Shown here: positions 60,914 to 64,000 of the stretch, piece after piece
Layout: each line of letters begins with the position of its first letter
Position numbering within the stretch: position 1 is the stretch's first letter
Source: Ornithinimicrobium faecis
GTDB taxonomy: Bacteria; Actinomycetota; Actinomycetes; Actinomycetales; Dermatophilaceae
Direction of reading: 5' to 3'
Length of the DNA stretch: 64,000 nt
NCBI RefSeq assembly: GCF_023923225.1
Contig: NZ_CP099489.1
Span: forward strand, 4,402,001 to 4,466,000
Notes under the pieces: model-generated
Databases searched by the model: none
What the model saw: only the letters and a program-made list of their open reading frames with translations
What the model was told of the DNA's origin: nothing
Translations under genes and position numbers: made by a program

Positions 60914-62070
60914 TGCACCTTCTCGGCCGCCTCGCCGACCTGCGGGATGAGACCGTCGAGCACCACCGGGATCGACAGCGGGGTCGGGGAGGAGATCGCC
61001 GTCATCAACTGCATGTCGGTCAGCGCGACATACGCACCGCTGGCCAGGGCCGGGGTCGTGCCGATCAGCGGGTCGTTGACCAACTGGTCGGCCTGGCCCT
61101 CGTCCTCGACATAGAACAGGAGCACCTCCGCGTCCAGCGTGTCGGCCTGCTCGGAGGAGAGGTTGGCGCTGAACGTGCCCGGGTTGGCCTCGGTCAGCTC
61201 GGTGACCTTGCTCGCGTCGACCATGCCGAACTCGTGCATCAACTGTGGGCGCAGGTCCGTCGCGGTGTAGACGCCGATGGTGCTCAGGTCGGTGGCGGTG
61301 TACCAGGTCCAGGCCATCGAGGCGCCGTCCAGCTCGGGGTGCTCGGCCATCGCCGCGGAAATGCCCTCCTCGGTCTCGGCCAGGACAGTGTCGGCCTCGT
61401 CCGAGCGGCCGATGGCCTCGCCCACCATCTCGAGGGAGTCGCGCCACGGGGTGCCCCAGGCAGTCTCGGGGTAGGCCACGACCGGCGCGATCTTGGACAG
61501 TGAGTCGAACTCCTCCTGCGTCATGCCGGAGTTGGTGCCGATGATCAGGTCCGGCGACAGTTGCGCGATCTCGTCGGCGGGGATGCCGTCGGTGTCGTCA
61601 TACCGGGTGACCGCTCCCGGGTCCTCGCCGAGCTCCTCGACGGCCACGTCGAACCAGTCCGTCGAGCCGGCCTCGTTGCCGCCCCAGCCGATCCGGACGG
61701 ACCCGATCGGCACCTCACCGAGCGCGACGACCGTGTCGTGGTCCGACCAGCCGACCGTCGCGATGCGCTGGGGGTCGGACTCGATGGTGGTCTCACCGAA
61801 AGCGTGCTCGATGGTCACCGGGAACTGGTCCTCGCCAGCCGCTTCGCCTCCTGCCGCGGCGCCGTCAGTTGCCGTGGCGGAGTCGTCATCCGCTCCGGCA
61901 TCATCCGCTCCGGCGTCGTCCGCGGCCGGGGCCGCATCGGCGGCAGGACCCTCGTCGGCCGGCTCCTCGCTCGCTCCGGTGGGGCCGGTCGAGCACCCAG
62001 CCAACAGGGCGAGACTGACGGTGGCAGCGCCGAATGCAGCGCGGGTGAAGCGGGGCTTGGTGCTCAGCAC
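60910..62070 (-). CDS. Ferric siderophore ABC transporter, substrate-binding lipoprotein
   Basis: A 386-residue lipoprotein. The signal peptide ends in the lipobox LLAGC (Cys26), followed by a Ser/Asp/Ala-rich linker of about 50 residues, then the FecB/FepB-type fold: IESDPQRIATVGWSDHDTVVALG, DEIAQLSPDLIIGTNSG and FSANLSSEQADTLDAEVLLF. It captures the Fe-siderophore and feeds the permease. It heads the operon, which has an iron box upstream, and no siderophore synthesis genes are in view, so it likely uses siderophores of other organisms. Confidence 0.92.
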   Translation of the reverse strand: MLSTKPRFTRAAFGAATVSLALLAGCSTGPTGASEEPADEGPAADAAPAADDAGADDAGADDDSATATDGAAAGGEAAGEDQFPVTIEHAFGETTIESDPQRIATVGWSDHDTVVALGEVPIGSVRIGWGGNEAGSTDWFDVAVEELGEDPGAVTRYDDTDGIPADEIAQLSPDLIIGTNSGMTQEEFDSLSKIAPVVAYPETAWGTPWRDSLEMVGEAIGRSDEADTVLAETEEGISAAMAEHPELDGASMAWTWYTATDLSTIGVYTATDLRPQLMHEFGMVDASKVTELTEANPGTFSANLSSEQADTLDAEVLLFYVEDEGQADQLVNDPLIGTTPALASGAYVALTDMQLMTAISSPTPLSIPVVLDGLIPQVGEAAEKVQ

Positions 62071-62108
62071 GGGGTGTGTGCTCCCTCGGCGTGACAGTAG
62101 GACCCGAC

Positions 62109-62127
62109 GAAGGTTAGGGCAACCTAA
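62109..62127 (-). promoter_or_regulatory. DtxR/IdeR-type iron box before the siderophore operon
   Basis: On the minus strand TTAGGTTGCCCTAACCTTC matches 14 of 19 positions of the iron-regulator consensus TTAGGTTAGGCTAACCTAA, with both arms nearly intact. It lies 38 bp upstream of the lipoprotein start, where Fe-loaded DtxR/IdeR would block transcription. Confidence 0.8.
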
Positions 62128-62215
62128 GGTAATTACGCAACACGTCAGTGAGCATTAAGTCTGCGGTGGGCACACCCGACGGTGTTCGTCCGCGCCCACG
62201 GCCTAGCATGGAGGT

Positions 62216-62734
62216 GTGAGTGACACCGCCGCACCACCCGTCACGCGCGTCCTGGTCATCACCGTCTCGGACCGCGCGGTCAGCGGGGCGCGCGAGGACC
62301 GGTCCGGACCGCTGCTGGTCGACCTGTTCACGGCGGCGGACTATGACGTCACCGGCCCCCGTCTGGTGACCGACGGCGTGGACCCGGTGTCCGCCGGCAT
62401 CCAGGTCGGCATCGACGAGGGTTTTGGTCTCATCGTGACCAGCGGGGGCACCGGCGTCTCACCACGTGACTTCACTCCCGAGGCGACCCGCAGGTTCGTG
62501 ACCCGAGAGCTCGTGGGGGTCGCCGAGCACCTGCGGAGGGAAGGGACACGGCATACCCCCTTGGCTGCCCTGTCCCGAGGCATCGTCGGCGTCGCCGACT
62601 CAACCGACCCCGACGGGGTCGGCACACTGCTGGTCAACCTGCCCGGCAGCGTCAAGGGTGTCGAGCAATCCATGGAGGCCCTCATGCCACTGCTGCCACA
62701 TCTGCTCAGCCAGGTCATCGGGTGGGATCACTGA
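62216..62734 (+). CDS. MogA/MoaB-type molybdopterin adenylyltransferase
   Basis: A 172-residue MoCF_biosynth protein. RVLVITVSDRAVSGAREDRS and LIVTSGGTGVSPRDFTPEA are the family motifs; the second loop binds MPT. These enzymes adenylate molybdopterin before metal insertion. TAGCAT is 6 nt before the GTG start, so the mRNA is probably leaderless. The stop overlaps the moaA ATG by one base (TGATG), a cofactor-synthesis pair. Confidence 0.88.
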   Translation: MSDTAAPPVTRVLVITVSDRAVSGAREDRSGPLLVDLFTAADYDVTGPRLVTDGVDPVSAGIQVGIDEGFGLIVTSGGTGVSPRDFTPEATRRFVTRELVGVAEHLRREGTRHTPLAALSRGIVGVADSTDPDGVGTLLVNLPGSVKGVEQSMEALMPLLPHLLSQVIGWDH

Positions 62735-63711
62735 TGGCACTCCTGGACACCTACGGCAGGGCCCACCGCGACCTGCGCATCTCGCTGACTGACCGGTGCT
62801 CGCTGCGCTGCACCTACTGCATGCCCGAGCAGGGGCTGCCCTGGCTGGCCAAGCCGACGCTGCTGACCACCGAGGAGCTCATTCACCTCGCCCGGATTGC
62901 GGTCGACCTGGGCATCGATGAGGTGCGGCTGACCGGTGGCGAGCCGCTGCTGCGCAGGGATCTGATCGACGTGGTCTCCGGCATCGCGGCCCTCGGCGTC
63001 GAGGTCTCGATGACCACCAACGCCCTCGGGCTGGACAAGGTCGCTGCGGACCTGGTGGCCGCCGGGCTGACCAGGGTCAACATCAGCCTCGACACCCTGG
63101 ACCGGGAGACCTTCAAGACCCTGGCCCGGCGGGACCGCCTCGATGACACCCTGGCCGGCATCGAGGCCGCGGCCGCGGCGGGGTTGGCGCCGCTGAAGCT
63201 CAACACGGTGCTGATGCGCGACATCAACCACCTGGAGGCGCCGCAACTGCTGGCCTTCGCGCTGGACCACGGCTATCAGCTGCGCTTCATCGAGCAGATG
63301 CCGCTGGATGCCGGACACACCTGGCGGCGGGACAACATGGTCACCGGTGAGGAGGTGCTGGCGCTGCTGCGCGAGCACTATGAGCTGACGCCGGTCGAGC
63401 AGCGCGGCAGCGCGCCCGCCGAGCGGTTCCACGTCGACGGTGGCCCGGAGACCGTGGGCGTGATCGCCTCGGTGACCGCTCCGTTCTGTGGCGCGTGCGA
63501 CCGGGTGCGGCTCACTGCTGACGGCCAGGTCCGCAACTGCCTGTTCGCGAACACCGAGACGGACCTGCGCACGCCCCTGCGTGAGGGCGCCTCAGACGAG
63601 GAGCTCGCCGAGCTGGTGCGCGCCTGCATCACCGCCAAGCTGCCAGGTCACGGCATCAACGACCCCGGTTTCCTGCAGCCCGGACGCCCGATGAGCGCCA
63701 TCGGGGGCTGA
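62734..63711 (+). CDS. moaA: GTP 3',8-cyclase (molybdenum cofactor biosynthesis)
   Basis: A 325-residue radical-SAM enzyme converting GTP to 3',8-cyclo-dihydro-GTP. The N-terminal cluster is CSLRCTYC, the SAM GGE motif is LTGGEPLLRRDL, the C-terminal cluster PFCGACDRVRLTADGQVRNC and the essential GG tail is SAIGG. All are intact. It starts at ATG 62734, where the Mog stop ends. Confidence 0.94.
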   Translation: MALLDTYGRAHRDLRISLTDRCSLRCTYCMPEQGLPWLAKPTLLTTEELIHLARIAVDLGIDEVRLTGGEPLLRRDLIDVVSGIAALGVEVSMTTNALGLDKVAADLVAAGLTRVNISLDTLDRETFKTLARRDRLDDTLAGIEAAAAAGLAPLKLNTVLMRDINHLEAPQLLAFALDHGYQLRFIEQMPLDAGHTWRRDNMVTGEEVLALLREHYELTPVEQRGSAPAERFHVDGGPETVGVIASVTAPFCGACDRVRLTADGQVRNCLFANTETDLRTPLREGASDEELAELVRACITAKLPGHGINDPGFLQPGRPMSAIGG

Positions 63712-63757
63712 CACGCACGCTCTGCACCGGTGCGCCTTCCGAACGGGCGACCTCACA

Positions 63758-63804
63758 CCGCGTGTCGCGCACAACGGCCCGGCTGAACCCCGCGTGTCGC
63801 GCAC
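63758..63804. repeat. Pair of 15-bp direct repeats after moaA
   Basis: CCGCGTGTCGCGCAC occurs at 63758-63772 and 63790-63804, 32 bp apart. The stretch 63712-63873 otherwise shows nothing recognisable. Confidence 0.55.
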
Positions 63805-63873
63805 GGTGCGCGAATCGTTGCGGCGTGCCCTGCGCTCCAGCGCGGATCCTGCACATCGGGAGACCGGGGCAGG

Positions 63874-64000
63874 TCACCGCAGCTCGGACGTCACGCGCTG
63901 CATCAGCTGCTCAACTGTCAGCGGCTCAACGATCCCGTTGACGAGGTCTGCATCACGCCGCTCCAGCTCCGCCATCTGGTCCTCGGTGAGCGCGAAGTCA
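63874..64000 (-). CDS. Partial small antitoxin-like (addiction-module) protein, C-terminal part
   Basis: The minus strand carries 41 residues to the stop at 63874-63876: FALTEDQMAELERRDADLVN, then GIVEPLTVEQLMQRVTSELR. The ALTEDQMAELERRDADL stretch and the short size are typical of addiction-module component proteins (TIGR02574-like), which are antitoxins. The start and any toxin gene lie beyond the window end, so this stays tentative. Confidence 0.55.
   Translation of the reverse strand, partial: DFALTEDQMAELERRDADLVNGIVEPLTVEQLMQRVTSELR

Overview
This window is about 70% G+C and reads as one contiguous piece of an actinobacterial chromosome. A Micrococcales genome of the Intrasporangiaceae/Ornithinimicrobium/Janibacter type is my best guess. 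The reasons are GTG starts, many 4-bp ATGA/GTGA gene overlaps, mycothiol-type DinB/maleylpyruvate-isomerase folds, a DUF222-HNH gene, a CGNR zinc-finger protein, an IdeR/DtxR-type iron box and many apparently leaderless promoters (TANNNT 6-7 nt before the start codon). I see no rRNA, tRNA, insertion sequence, prophage or CRISPR array.

Layout. 1-8.5 kb: tail of an FMN-dependent alpha-hydroxyacid oxidase, a ribbon-helix-helix/VOC pair, an AAA ATPase coupled to a cystathionine gamma-synthase-like enzyme, a CGNR regulator divergent from an EamA exporter, and an asparagine-synthase-like protein convergent with UDP-glucose dehydrogenase. 8.5-21.3 kb: an MFS/PLP-decarboxylase pair, a MarR regulator divergent from an RND permease, a Phd-VapC toxin-antitoxin pair, a G6PDH-like paralogue, a UbiB-family kinase and a SigG-type sigma factor operon. 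21.4-31.7 kb: a symmetric 32-bp repeat array, a lactonase, a secreted SH3b-NlpC/P60 hydrolase, and a catabolic cluster (M20 amidohydrolase, sodium symporter, 58-aa membrane microprotein, amidase, LacI regulator) with a clear LacI operator, followed by a MauE-thioredoxin fusion.

31.7-45 kb: an alpha/beta hydrolase, a UvrA2-like/AlkD-like DNA-repair pair, a frameshifted DUF222-HNH gene, a coiled-coil protein, a frameshifted phosphotransferase, a crotonase, an epimerase, a MOSC protein, glutathione peroxidase and a remnant of a sugar-lactone oxidase beside a methyltransferase. 45-56 kb: phosphofructokinase, CPBP protease, a hydrolase/AraC/DinB/VOC group, an 18-bp minisatellite, a MarR/MFS pair with a palindromic operator, threonine dehydratase and several small conserved proteins. 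56-64 kb: a CrcB fluoride-channel pair, a complete siderophore uptake operon (binding protein, two permeases, ATPase, reductase) behind an iron box, Mog/MoaA molybdopterin genes and a partial antitoxin-like gene.

The clearest unexplained signals are two unrelated families of 32-bp-period repeats, the excess of the heptamer GGCATAC/GTATGCC together with unusual use of the Tyr codon TAT, the recurrent leaderless promoter geometry, and two one-base frameshifts within 4 kb. No single undescribed defence or biosynthetic system stands out; the repeat families and the repeat-rich promoter at 3.6 kb are the best leads.
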